From contig NZ_JQMG01000001.1 of NCBI RefSeq assembly GCF_000744605.1, positions 806,001 through 870,000 on the forward strand: DNA of 64,000 bases, written 5' to 3'. Origin of the DNA: Methylotenera sp. L2L1 (GTDB taxonomy: Bacteria; Pseudomonadota; Gammaproteobacteria; Burkholderiales; Methylophilaceae). The number at the start of each line of letters is the position of its first letter. Position 1 is the first letter of the stretch. Below, piece by piece: positions 55,568-64,000 of this stretch. The notes below the pieces were generated by a model that saw only the letters and a program-made list of their open reading frames with translations, was not told the origin of the DNA and did no database searches. Both the position numbers and the translations under genes were made by a program.

Positions 55568-57904
55568 TCAAAACTCCAATGGATTCACGTCCACTGCCCA
55601 TCTCACCTTAGCCGCTATCGGTTCAGACCTTAATTGATGCACCAATTGTGTCAACAGCTTTTGCAATGCTGGCCGTTGGGTTGAGTGCATTAAAATATAA
55701 GCACGCTCCATCCCTTTTAAGCGCTCCATCTGCGGCCTCACTGGGTCATAAGTCATGACATGCTGACCAAGCTGGCGCGCCTGCTCAAACGCAAACTGTA
55801 GAAATTTCTGTACCAACGCAAAATCATGCGCTTCCGCACGCAACAATGCAGTGAAGACATAAGGTGGGAACTGCACCTGTGCACGCTCCTGCAGCAAATC
55901 ATTGGCATAGCTTGCGTAATCTTGCGTACGCAATGCATTGAACAAGGCATGATCTGGAAATGCCGTCTGAATAATTACTTGCCCCGCTTTATCAGCTCTA
56001 CCCGCACGCCCAGCAACCTGCATCAGCTGTGCAAACAAGCGCTCGCTCGCCCTAAAGTCAGGGCTATGCAGGGCGCTATCAGTATCAATCACGCCCACTA
56101 ACGTTAAGTTAGGAAAGTCATGTCCTTTAGCCAGCATCTGCGTGCCCACTAAAATATCTATTTCCTGATTATGTACACGATCTAGAATTTCAACCAAAGC
56201 ATGCTTGCGGCTAATGCTGTCACGATCCACCCTTGCGATACGCGCTGCTGGGAGCAGGGTAGCTAAGGTCTGCTCCAGGCGCTGCGTACCATGACCGGTC
56301 GGGTGTAAATCCGCATCGCCACAACTTGGACATTGATTCGGAATACGCTGCTCATGCCCACAGTGATGGCAGCGCAATTTTCTTTGCCCTAAGTGCACCA
56401 CCAAGCGGCTACTACAGCGCGTGCAAGGCGCAATCCAGTGGCAAGCGGAACACAATAGGACCGGCGAATACCCGCGGCGATTGATAAATAATAGCGACTG
56501 CTCTTTACGCTCCAACCGTAAACGCAACGCTGAAACAAGCTGTGGTGTTAATCCATACTGTAAATTGACCTTAGTGGTATCAATACAATCAATCTTAGGC
56601 AGCCGTGCGGCCGTCACCGCGCGCTGTTTTAATGTGAGCAAGCCATATTTATTAGGCTGACTATTGCTAGGTGCTGCGTTTAAAGCCTGCGCATGACTGC
56701 CCATTGCGTTGTACCAGCTTTCTAACGCAGGGGTTGCAGACCCCATCACCACAGGAATATTGAGCCGTTTTGCACGCACCAAAGCAACGTCGCGCGCATG
56801 GTAACGCATGCTATCTTGCTGCTTATAGGAGCTATCATGCTCTTCATCAATAATTATCAGCTTTAAATTAGGCATAGGCGTAAAAATTGAAAGCCGCGTC
56901 CCAATAATAATCTGTGCTGCTCCCGCCTGTGCAAGCTGCCAGTTATGTAAGCGCTCACTCTCACTCAGGCTGCTATGTAAACTCACTAAACTATATTGAG
57001 GCAATCGCGCTCTAAACCTTGCCTCTAGCTGGGGGGTCAGGTTAATTTCGGGCACTAGTACCAGTATCTGAGCACTGATTTGTTCAGGCTTTGTTGCAGC
57101 CGAGTCACCCGTATTATTTTTTGCTTCTGGGTTATCTTGTACTTCTTGTTTATCTTGCGATGCTTGCAATATATGTTGCATCAAGCGGATATAAACTTCG
57201 GTTTTTCCACTTCCGGTGATGCCATGCAATAACCACGCTCTAAACGCCTTAATGTCTTGCGTGATACTTGCCACGGCCTGCGCTTGCTCATCATTCAGCG
57301 CAGGTTGCGGTGTTTCTAATATGGCAGGCACACGCTTGACCGCCAACACTTGCTCGCTTGACGCATAGCCCAAAGCCACTAGTTCTTTTGCCGCCTTACG
57401 CGCACTACCTGACAGCGCATCAAGCTCTGCTTCAGTTTGAGCGTTATCTGCCTGCAATGCTGTCAATACTTGGCGCAACACACGCTGCCTTTTGGGCATA
57501 GCCTCAAGGTCAACCTGCCGGCCTAAATCAGTGATTTGATATAAATATTGTTTACGCGAAACCGCTGGTGCCACTTGGCGCAAACGTGCAGGTAAAGCTG
57601 CTAACAACGCCTGGCCAAACGGATAGTGATAATAATCCGCGCTAAACTTAATCAAACTTAACACTTCAGCATCAAGCGGCGCTTCTTCAACAAACGCCTG
57701 CGTAATTGGCTTAAGTTTCTCTATGGCAAACTCACTGCTATCAGTGTGGTCTATCACAATGCCAATTTGATTACGGCGCCCAAACGGTACCAGTACGCGC
57801 TGGCCAATCTCTACGTGTTGATCCGCACTTAAATAATCAAATAAGCGTGCGAGCGGTACATCAAGTGCAATTTTTAAGATGGGTTTAGACAATGGCAGTA
57901 ACAA
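55568..57904 (-). CDS. priA: Primosomal protein N' (replication restart helicase)
   Basis: A 778-residue helicase that restarts stalled forks. The N-terminal DNA-binding domain (ILKIALDVPLARLFDYL), Walker A HGITGSGKTEVY (about 227), DEEH box IIDEEHDSSYKQ, two zinc sites (CSACHWIAPCTRCSS and CHHCGHEQRIPNQCPSCG), motif V TQMLAKGHDFPNLTLVGV and motif VI QVAGRAGRADKAG are intact. A region near 263-280 is a low-complexity insert (NPEAKNNTGDSAATK) not usual for the family. Encoded alone on the minus strand. Confidence 0.96.
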   Translation of the reverse strand: MLLPLSKPILKIALDVPLARLFDYLSADQHVEIGQRVLVPFGRRNQIGIVIDHTDSSEFAIEKLKPITQAFVEEAPLDAEVLSLIKFSADYYHYPFGQALLAALPARLRQVAPAVSRKQYLYQITDLGRQVDLEAMPKRQRVLRQVLTALQADNAQTEAELDALSGSARKAAKELVALGYASSEQVLAVKRVPAILETPQPALNDEQAQAVASITQDIKAFRAWLLHGITGSGKTEVYIRLMQHILQASQDKQEVQDNPEAKNNTGDSAATKPEQISAQILVLVPEINLTPQLEARFRARLPQYSLVSLHSSLSESERLHNWQLAQAGAAQIIIGTRLSIFTPMPNLKLIIIDEEHDSSYKQQDSMRYHARDVALVRAKRLNIPVVMGSATPALESWYNAMGSHAQALNAAPSNSQPNKYGLLTLKQRAVTAARLPKIDCIDTTKVNLQYGLTPQLVSALRLRLERKEQSLLFINRRGYSPVLLCSACHWIAPCTRCSSRLVVHLGQRKLRCHHCGHEQRIPNQCPSCGDADLHPTGHGTQRLEQTLATLLPAARIARVDRDSISRKHALVEILDRVHNQEIDILVGTQMLAKGHDFPNLTLVGVIDTDSALHSPDFRASERLFAQLMQVAGRAGRADKAGQVIIQTAFPDHALFNALRTQDYASYANDLLQERAQVQFPPYVFTALLRAEAHDFALVQKFLQFAFEQARQLGQHVMTYDPVRPQMERLKGMERAYILMHSTQRPALQKLLTQLVHQLRSEPIAAKVRWAVDVNPLEF

Positions 57905-58152
57905 TATTGGCGTAAAAAGTTTATTAGATTAAAAGTATCTTAGGTTCACAGAAGATTAAGCATAATTGGTCGTCCATTATGCTGCTTTTACCGGCAATTG
58001 GCGTATTTAACACATATTTATAATCGCTTTTCTTGCATATGGAGTAGCTATCTTAAACCATTAAGCTTGATGTATTCACTGGCACATGATGACTAACGTG
58101 CTAATCACTAATATGGGTTAAAATACCGTTTTTAGCTTTATATGCAATTATT

Positions 58153-59811
58153 GTGAAAACACATCTTACCCAATTACTGACCACTGCCGCAAAAAGTATT
58201 GCGCCAGACATTACTGACCTAACGATTATATTAGAGCGCCCAAAATCAGCCGACCATGGCGATTTTGCCACAAATCTAGCGCTCGTTTTAGCAAAACCGT
58301 TAAAACAAAATCCGCGCGCAATCGCCACACAAATTATTGCAGCATTACCAGTCAGTGAATATATCGCTAAAACTGAAATTGCAGGTGCTGGCTTTATTAA
58401 CTTCTTTTTAAGCCCACAATCTAAGCAGGTTGTGATTAAAGACATTCTCAATGCGGGTGCGCAATACGGCCGTAACAACAACGGTCAACAGCAAAAAGTA
58501 CAGGTAGAGTTTGTATCAGCGAACCCAACCGGCCCTCTGCATGTGGGTCATGGCCGCGGCGCAGCGGTGGGCGACTGCTTGGCTCGCCTCTTGGATGCAA
58601 ACGGCTGGGATGTCACCCGTGAGTTCTATTACAACGATGCTGGTGCTCAGATTGATAACCTCACCATCTCAGTGTTGGCAAGATGCAAAGGCATCTCTAC
58701 CGAGCATGAAAGCTTTCCTGAAAATGGCTATCGCGGCGAATATATCAATGATATTGCAGCGGCATTCTTAGCCAAGCATACCGTGGTTGCAGACGACATT
58801 GAAGTGACTGCGAGTGGCGATATCAATGACTTGAACTCAATTCGCACTTTTAGCGTGGCGTATTTGCGTCATGAGCAAGATTTAGACTTAAAAGCGTTTC
58901 AAATTAAGTTTGACGTTTTTTCACTAGAAAGTGCGCTTTATACGACTGGCAAGGTTGAGCAAACGGTTCAAGCCTTAATTAAAAGCGGCCACACTTATGA
59001 AGATAACGACGCGCTTTGGCTTAAAACCACAGACTTTGGTGATGACAAAGACCGTGTCATGCGTAAAACTGATGGCGGCTACACTTACTTTGTCCCCGAT
59101 GTTGCTTACCACACCGACAAGTGGAACCGTGGCTTTGTACGCGTGATTAACGAGCAGGGCGCAGACCATCACAGCACCATCACCCGCGTACGCGCAGGCT
59201 TGCAGGCGTTAGATATCGGCATCCCAAAAGGCTGGCCAGATTACGTATTGCATCAAATGGTGACCGTGATGCGCGGCGGTGAAGAAGTTAAACTTTCAAA
59301 ACGTGCAGGTAGCTACGTCACCTTACGTGATTTAATTGAAGAGGTAGGTTGCGATGCAACGCGCTACTTCTTAGCCGCACGCCGCGCCGATTCACAATTA
59401 GTATTTGATATTGATTTAGCGCGTAGCCAAAGCAACGACAACCCAGTGTATTACATTCAATATGCACATGCGCGTATTTGCAGTGTACTAAGCCAGTGGG
59501 GTGGTGATATCAGCAGCTTGGCTAACGCCAATTTAAACCCACTAGTCACCGCGCATGAAACTGCACTGATGCAACGCTTAAGTGAGTACCCAGAAGTAGT
59601 AGCCAATGCAGCAACTGAATTAGCACCGCACGTGGTGGCGAATTACTTAAAAGAATTAGCCAGTGACTTACACAGCTACTACAACGAATATAAATTCTTG
59701 ATTGAAGACGAGTCACTGAAACTCGCTCGCTTAAGCCTAATTAGCGCTACCCAGCAAGTCCTTAAAAATGGACTGGATTTACTTGGTGTTGCCGCCAAAG
59801 AGAGAATGTAA
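58153..59811 (+). CDS. argS: Arginyl-tRNA synthetase
   Basis: A 552-residue class I synthetase charging tRNA-Arg. The HIGH box is [14 protein letters not shown] (about 124), the KMSKS-like box is [12 protein letters not shown] (about 378), and the C-terminal DALR anticodon domain and N-terminal Add-1 domain ([23 protein letters not shown]) are present. The start is GTG without a clear ribosome site; an upstream alternative is not visible. Followed 9 bases later by a SPOR protein, the common argS-SPOR pair of betaproteobacteria. Confidence 0.96.
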   Translation: MKTHLTQLLTTAAKSIAPDITDLTIILERPKSADHGDFATNLALVLAKPLKQNPRAIATQIIAALPVSEYIAKTEIAGAGFINFFLSPQSKQVVIKDILNAGAQYGRNNNGQQQKVQVEFVSANPTGPLHVGHGRGAAVGDCLARLLDANGWDVTREFYYNDAGAQIDNLTISVLARCKGISTEHESFPENGYRGEYINDIAAAFLAKHTVVADDIEVTASGDINDLNSIRTFSVAYLRHEQDLDLKAFQIKFDVFSLESALYTTGKVEQTVQALIKSGHTYEDNDALWLKTTDFGDDKDRVMRKTDGGYTYFVPDVAYHTDKWNRGFVRVINEQGADHHSTITRVRAGLQALDIGIPKGWPDYVLHQMVTVMRGGEEVKLSKRAGSYVTLRDLIEEVGCDATRYFLAARRADSQLVFDIDLARSQSNDNPVYYIQYAHARICSVLSQWGGDISSLANANLNPLVTAHETALMQRLSEYPEVVANAATELAPHVVANYLKELASDLHSYYNEYKFLIEDESLKLARLSLISATQQVLKNGLDLLGVAAKERM

Positions 59812-59820
59812 GGAAACAAG

Positions 59821-60444
59821 ATGAGTAGAGATTACAAACCAAGACCAGAGCGCACCGCAAAACAAAGCCAAGGCAACCCCTTTATCACAGGCCTATTAGT
59901 CGGCTTCTTATTAGGCGTAGCCGCATCTTTAACTGTAGTCATGATGATTAAAGGTGAAGAAAGCCCATTTGCGGATTTAGCCTCTCCTGAAAAACCACTC
60001 TCTGAGAAAATAGCGGAAAGCGCTAAAGTGCAAGCGGCTAAAGACAACGATAAAGCACAAGAAGCAAAAACTGAAACTTCAGAAACCACTGAAGATAAAA
60101 CACGTTTTGATTTTTACACGATTCTGCCTGGAAGCGAGCGCCAAGTAAGCACAGAAGAAGTTAAAATTAAAGAGCAAAGTGCGGAACCTTCCGTACAAAA
60201 TACTTATTTTCTTCAAGTTGGCGCATTCCAAACCGAAGAAGAGGCTGACAACATGAAAGCCACACTAGCGTTACAAGGCTTTGAGGCTCTGGTACAAACC
60301 GCCACTATCCCTAACAAGGGCGTTTGGCATCGTGTTCGTGTTGGCCCACTGAAAAATCTGGAGCTTATTAACAAAACAAAAGCAGATTTAGCAAGCAATG
60401 GTTTTAAATCTGATTTAATTACAGTCAATAATGAAACCCAATAG
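59821..60444 (+). CDS. SPOR-domain membrane protein (FtsN-like)
   Basis: A 207-residue inner-membrane protein. One TM segment (FITGLLVGFLLGVAASLTVVMMI, about 21-43), an acidic Lys/Glu/Thr-rich periplasmic linker, and a C-terminal SPOR domain (YFLQVGAFQTEEEADNMKATLALQGFEALVQT, about 130-205) that binds denuded glycan at the division site. Organisation as in FtsN-type proteins downstream of argS. Whether it is the functional FtsN is not shown. Confidence 0.9.
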   Translation: MSRDYKPRPERTAKQSQGNPFITGLLVGFLLGVAASLTVVMMIKGEESPFADLASPEKPLSEKIAESAKVQAAKDNDKAQEAKTETSETTEDKTRFDFYTILPGSERQVSTEEVKIKEQSAEPSVQNTYFLQVGAFQTEEEADNMKATLALQGFEALVQTATIPNKGVWHRVRVGPLKNLELINKTKADLASNGFKSDLITVNNETQ

Positions 60445-60714
60445 GCTTATGGCTGGTCTATGGGTAGGATTAGTGTGATGGAGTCAGACGCATGGAATCC
60501 GATGCAAAGTAAATTTTGTGCAAATTGCACTCAATAATAAACAACAAAAATAGTAACTAAAAAAATAAATAGAATCTAAAAACAATTGTCAGCCAAATTC
60601 AACATGACACGTTTCAACAAACATATTTAGAGAACTTGCTTCTGAATAAATGTTAAATAGAATAGCTGAATTTTTAATCACCAATTTAAAGAATCGTTAA
60701 CAAGGACAATATCA

Positions 60715-61362
60715 ATGAAAAAATTATTAACCGCTTTAATGTTGCTGGCCTCATTTAGCGTGATGGCTGCCCCACAAATGGGCAAAGACTTTGATCGTAC
60801 CGCGCAAACCATTAATACTGACACCCCTAACAAAATTGAGGTAGTCGAGCTATTTTGGTATGGTTGTGGCCACTGCCACAGCATGGAAGTACCATTAAAC
60901 GCATGGGTAAAAAAACTACCGGCTGACGTCGTATTTAAACGTGTACCAGGCTTGCCGCATCAAGCATGGGCCCCGATGGCAAAAGCTTACTACGCAATGG
61001 AAACGCTCGGTGTTTTAGAGAAACTACATACCCCATTGTTTGATGCTATCCACACTAAAAAAACACTTAAACCAACTGATGAAAAAGCAGCGATTGACTG
61101 GGTAACGCAACAAAGTGGCCTAGATAAGAAAAAAGTTGAAGAGGCTTTTGGCTCATTTGCGACCAACACTAGCCTAAACCGTGCAGCGAATATCTTCCGC
61201 TCATCTGGCGCAACAGGTGTACCTAGCTTGATTATCAACGGTCAATTCATTACCTCAAGCACTATGGCTGGTAACAATGATTTAGCACTTAAAACAGCTG
61301 ACTATATCATCGCAAATATTCGTGCTGATAAAGCCAAGGCAGCTACCCCAGCAAAAAAGTAA
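60715..61362 (+). CDS. dsbA: Thiol:disulfide interchange protein
   Basis: A 215-residue periplasmic oxidase. A signal peptide (MKKLLTALMLLASFSVMA) is followed by the thioredoxin fold with active site CGHC in FWYGCGHCHSME (about 51-54) and the cis-Pro loop TGVPSLIING. Helical insertion domain (MAKAYYAMETLGVLEKLH...) is intact. Catalyses disulfide formation in exported proteins. It is a single gene with its own terminator. The ribosome site AAGGACA precedes the ATG. Confidence 0.95.
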   Translation: MKKLLTALMLLASFSVMAAPQMGKDFDRTAQTINTDTPNKIEVVELFWYGCGHCHSMEVPLNAWVKKLPADVVFKRVPGLPHQAWAPMAKAYYAMETLGVLEKLHTPLFDAIHTKKTLKPTDEKAAIDWVTQQSGLDKKKVEEAFGSFATNTSLNRAANIFRSSGATGVPSLIINGQFITSSTMAGNNDLALKTADYIIANIRADKAKAATPAKK

Positions 61363-61440
61363 CAGCGCCCACTCATTGGTTTAAGGCACTTTACCAAAAG
61401 CTCTTTAACTGGTGATGCTGTAAACATATGCTGAACTTAA

Positions 61441-61479
61441 AAAACCCGTTTCTACCTGATGGTAAAAACGGGTTTTTTA
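61441..61479 (+). terminator. Rho-independent terminator after dsbA
   Basis: AAAACCCGTTT (61441-61451) pairs with AAACGGGTTTT (61466-61476), followed by T residues. It lies about 80 bases after the dsbA stop and may work in both directions. Confidence 0.85.
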
Positions 61480-61570
61480 TATTTAGTATCAATATGTATT
61501 TAATACTAATATGGTCATTCAGCTATAGCTACTCCGTCAAACAATCTGATGCTGTGTCCCATCGCACAAA

Positions 61571-61641
61571 TCGTCATACCGACGAAAGTCGGTACCCAGA
61601 GTCTTTAAGTCACTTGATTACGTGTCAAGCACGGAATGATT
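61571..61641. repeat. Dispersed palindromic repeat unit (RHSRESGNP-type)
   Basis: TCGTCATACCGACGAAAGTC continues to GGTACCCAGAG and ends in GTCAAGCACGGAATGAT. It has a hairpin ACCGAC-GAAA-GTCGGT with a GNRA loop and reads TDESRYPES...QARND in one frame, the pattern of the widespread non-coding repeats of beta/gammaproteobacteria often misread as RHSRESGNP proteins. A single copy is seen in this window. Confidence 0.65.
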
Positions 61642-61700
61642 AGCTGGTAGTAGGATTATTTAGTGGAATAGCTATATCAACCAATCAATGAAAGATAGTC

Positions 61701-62498
61701 ATGAAAGTTTTTATCACAGGCGCATCAAGTGGTATAGGTGAAGCACTTGCATATGAATATGCAAAACGCTATCAAAATGAAAATACCATTATTGGTCTAG
61801 CGGCTAGACGCAGTGAGCACTTACAAGCACTCAAGCATGCTCTAGAAGTTAGTTACAACATCAAGTGTGCTATTTACCCCTTAGATGTACGCGATAGCGC
61901 TGCACTTGTGGCTGCCGCCAATGACTTCACACAACAATATGGCGCACCAAATATAGTGATTGGCAGTGCAGGTGTTAGTAGCGGCACGCTCACAGAAAAT
62001 GCAGAGGACACAAACGCATTTCAAGCGGTCATGGATATTAACGTCACGGGGCTAGTCAATACGTTTCAACCATTTATCCACGCCATGCGCCTAGCCGCCC
62101 AACATGGCCAAACAGCTCAACTAGTTGGCATCGCCAGCGTTGCAGGCATACGCGGTTTACCAGGAGCGGGAGCGTACAGCGCATCAAAAGCAGCTGCCAT
62201 TGCCTACCTTGAAAGTTTACGGGTTGAGATGCTATATCACAATATCGCGGTTACCACCATTGCACCCGGGTACATTCGCACCCCAATGACAGACATCAAC
62301 ACGTATAAAATGCCATTTTTAATGGATGCGGATATTGCTGCACATAAATTTGTAAATGCAATTAAACGCAAAAGACGCTTTGTGGTCATCCCATGGCAAA
62401 TGGGTTGGGTGGCAAGGCTGATGCGACTAATTCCGCCTGTACTTTGGGACTTTCTTGCAAAGAACGCACCCCATAAACCTCGCATTCATGTTCAATAA
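61701..62498 (+). CDS. SDR-family oxidoreductase
   Basis: A 265-residue short-chain dehydrogenase/reductase. The cofactor motif is TGASSGIGEALAYEY (residues 6-20), the adenine ring region is LDVRDSAALV, and the catalytic set is S in VGIASVAGIRGLPG (about 149), Y-x-x-x-K in AYSASKAAAIAYL (about 162-166). NADPH preference is suggested by the RR after the Rossmann strand (AARRSEHL). The substrate is unknown. The gene stands alone after the repeat unit. Confidence 0.93.
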   Translation: MKVFITGASSGIGEALAYEYAKRYQNENTIIGLAARRSEHLQALKHALEVSYNIKCAIYPLDVRDSAALVAAANDFTQQYGAPNIVIGSAGVSSGTLTENAEDTNAFQAVMDINVTGLVNTFQPFIHAMRLAAQHGQTAQLVGIASVAGIRGLPGAGAYSASKAAAIAYLESLRVEMLYHNIAVTTIAPGYIRTPMTDINTYKMPFLMDADIAAHKFVNAIKRKRRFVVIPWQMGWVARLMRLIPPVLWDFLAKNAPHKPRIHVQ

Positions 62499-62605
62499 TC
62501 AAATACCGCAATATGTACCATGTTGAGTGCGATAATAAAAAATCCGTCCATATGCTTACTCATCAACAAAGCTAACTATAAGAAATTTGTTAAGGCTGAC
62601 AAATA

Positions 62606-63277
62606 ATGACCAACTATGTAATAGAGTTTTTTAAATTAATTATCTTACCCAAAAATGCATTTAAAGTTGGGCTTACTATTATGCTTTTTTCTGGATTAGG
62701 ATTATCAAATATCCTTTCAACCATTAACGCAGCGCTAGCTAATATAGATTTGCCAAGATACTCAGTTAACATTTTAGTATTTACTCTTTGTTTTTCAGTA
62801 TCATCAATCTTAATTGATTGTTTAATATGGACATGTGGTAAAACACTACTAATTATTAATAGCTCTTGGAACTTCTTAAGACTTAAGGCAATTGTTCTTA
62901 AAAACTATTTAAGCAATCAACGTGCAACTGATGATAATTACAGAGAAATAATAATTGACCTCTCGAATAATGAGTTGGATTATTTAGACTTATTTAATTC
63001 AGAAAAATTAAAGTTGTCTGAGATTGAAAAAAACCCTATGCATTCAGATATATATATGGCGCATTATAGTTTAGTAAAAAATAAAATTATTTCAACTAAA
63101 AGAAGATCTGGCTCTAGCATTGAAGTACATACTATAAATCCTCACGCTTTCAAGATATTGACTAAATTTGTGTTTAAATGCAAAAAACCATGTCCTTCTA
63201 TCGAAATACCTCTTGATCACGTTTTAGCCCCTATAAACTCTGGTGGCGGTGCTTTAGGTAGTTCAAAAGTAAACTAA
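62606..63277 (+). CDS. Two-TM protein, possibly superinfection-exclusion (SieB)-like
   Basis: A 223-residue, visibly AT-rich gene. Two N-terminal TM segments (GLTIMLFSGLGLSNIL and NILVFTLCFSVSSILIDCLIW, about 22-75) are followed by a hydrophilic C-terminal domain with many Lys, Asn and Ile residues. The size and topology fit phage-type SieB superinfection-exclusion proteins, but no diagnostic motif is certain. Codon use is unlike the neighbouring housekeeping genes, so acquired DNA is likely. It is followed 12 bases later by another AT-rich unknown gene. Confidence 0.6.
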   Translation: MTNYVIEFFKLIILPKNAFKVGLTIMLFSGLGLSNILSTINAALANIDLPRYSVNILVFTLCFSVSSILIDCLIWTCGKTLLIINSSWNFLRLKAIVLKNYLSNQRATDDNYREIIIDLSNNELDYLDLFNSEKLKLSEIEKNPMHSDIYMAHYSLVKNKIISTKRRSGSSIEVHTINPHAFKILTKFVFKCKKPCPSIEIPLDHVLAPINSGGGALGSSKVN

Positions 63278-63289
63278 TCGAATAAAAAC

Positions 63290-64000
63290 ATGAAACCTTT
63301 TACATATCTATTAATTATAGTTTTCTTATACTCAGCTACAGCATCCGCAGATAACCTCAATCCTGATAATGATGATGCAATTATTGGTAAAACATTATGG
63401 GTCAATTACGAAAGTAGCACCTGTGTGGAAAATTTCAAAATATACAAAAACCAGCTAACCAACGATAAGTACATCCTTAATCAGCCTGTACAAATCCAGA
63501 TAAAGAGTTTGGAAAAGACTCCTTTTAATTGGAAAGCTGGTGCCTGGTATTCGGTCACCATCGACAATGGAAGCAGTGAAGGACAGATTACTTATAACGA
63601 CATGCATGCAAGCTATGGATATATTAAAAATCTATACATCACTGAAGATAATGCTGTTGACCTTACTCTTCTTAAAGATGCATGCGTAAGCAATATACCA
63701 CCTGAAAAAAAATTAAGCCTGATTGATGCTGATAAAAAGCTAATGCTAGCAAGTGATAAATTAATTGATGAAGAAAATCAAAGGAAAAAGGCTATAAGGG
63801 AGGCAGAAGCTCAAGCAACCATAGAGGCAGAAAAGACTAGAAAAGAAAAGCTAATCTCAGATCGAATACAAGCTCACAAGGAACAACAAGCTATTTCATT
63901 AAAAAATGCTCCCGAAGAAATTAAAATAATTTCAACAAAGCAGTTTTGTGAGTATTACGGCTATATGCTACGAGGTGAATACATTACTGATTTTGGCTCG
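63290..64000 (+). CDS. Exported coiled-coil protein of unknown function, truncated at window end
   Basis: The frame stays open for 237 codons to the last base. A signal peptide (MKPFTYLLIIVFLYSATASA) is followed by a beta-rich domain (about 21-135; GKTLWVNYESSTCVENFKIY, two Cys at about 46 and 131), then a Lys/Glu/Ala-rich coiled coil (about 140-205) and the beginning of another region (STKQFCEYYGYMLRGEY). No family recognised. It belongs with the preceding AT-rich gene and probably forms an operon with it. Confidence 0.65.
   Translation, partial: MKPFTYLLIIVFLYSATASADNLNPDNDDAIIGKTLWVNYESSTCVENFKIYKNQLTNDKYILNQPVQIQIKSLEKTPFNWKAGAWYSVTIDNGSSEGQITYNDMHASYGYIKNLYITEDNAVDLTLLKDACVSNIPPEKKLSLIDADKKLMLASDKLIDEENQRKKAIREAEAQATIEAEKTRKEKLISDRIQAHKEQQAISLKNAPEEIKIISTKQFCEYYGYMLRGEYITDFGS

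Noticed and set aside
57905-58152. Possible small gene between divergent priA and argS
   Set aside because: Only short frames without ribosome sites; likely holds the two divergent promoters.
60445-60714. Possible gene or RNA between the SPOR gene and dsbA
   Set aside because: The AT-rich stretch has no coding frame with a ribosome site and no stable hairpin.
61428-61643. 71-codon reading frame after dsbA
   Set aside because: It starts before the terminator and reads through the dispersed repeat; no ribosome site or protein family supports it.

Overview
The window looks like chromosome of a betaproteobacterial methylotroph of the Methylophilaceae (Methylotenera/Methylophilus type). That is an inference from protein style, the 23-residue PQQ precursor gene pqqA, the TorF-like porin-glnK-amtB unit, and housekeeping genes of betaproteobacterial character (metH, mpl, gltBD, hemE, hemL, thiGS/ED, argS, priA). 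No rRNA, CRISPR array, intact insertion sequence or prophage was seen. One tRNA-Gly(CCC) is present.

Layout. 1-8.8 kb: housekeeping genes, mostly on the minus strand (HIT protein end, ferredoxin, TonB-like protein, mpl, metH, yifB/comM, ubiK). 8.9-11.9 kb: nitrogen unit (porin, glnK, amtB) behind a textbook sigma-54 promoter. 12.0-18.8 kb: tripartite RND efflux operon whose proteins resemble the Bacteroidetes type, plus small unknown genes. 19.2-30.2 kb: a plus-strand cassette that starts with an ArsR-type repressor, apparently leaderless and sitting on its own palindromic operator. It continues with an Aas-like acyltransferase/acyl-ACP ligase fusion, a membrane-anchored putative papain-fold enzyme, a Tat-exported amidohydrolase, an LplT-like lysophospholipid flippase, an LtaS/MdoB-type phosphoglycerol transferase and a glycosidase-like/Kdo-kinase-like fusion. 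I read it as an envelope lipid and glycan remodelling locus. 30.4 kb: orphan pqqA. 30.5-46.8 kb: mostly minus-strand housekeeping genes (mltA, apaG, thiGS, hemE, gltDB, hemL, thiE, thiD, tRNA-Gly) with a few small accessory genes, including a DUF6602-like nuclease-fold protein.

47.2-55.3 kb: the most striking region, a rearranged functional-amyloid (Fap-like) secretion cluster. It has a FapF-like coiled-coil/beta-barrel exporter, a dedicated sigma-54 activator, two small exported proteins, two proteins built from the Gly-Asn-rich amyloid repeat (the larger is FapC-like with three repeats), a transporter-free C39 peptidase (FapD-like) and a FapE-like exported protein. GG-N10-GC sigma-54 promoter candidates lie before the exporter gene and before the six-gene amyloid run, so the embedded activator probably switches on both. 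Three of the exported proteins carry a D-x-x-L-[SG]-x-x-[RN]-G-[RK] motif after the signal peptide, which could be the C39 recognition or cleavage site.

55.4-64 kb: an inverted-repeat element, priA (minus), then argS, a SPOR protein, dsbA, a dispersed palindromic repeat, an SDR enzyme and, at the AT-rich right edge, a two-TM protein and a truncated exported coiled-coil protein that look like accessory cargo.
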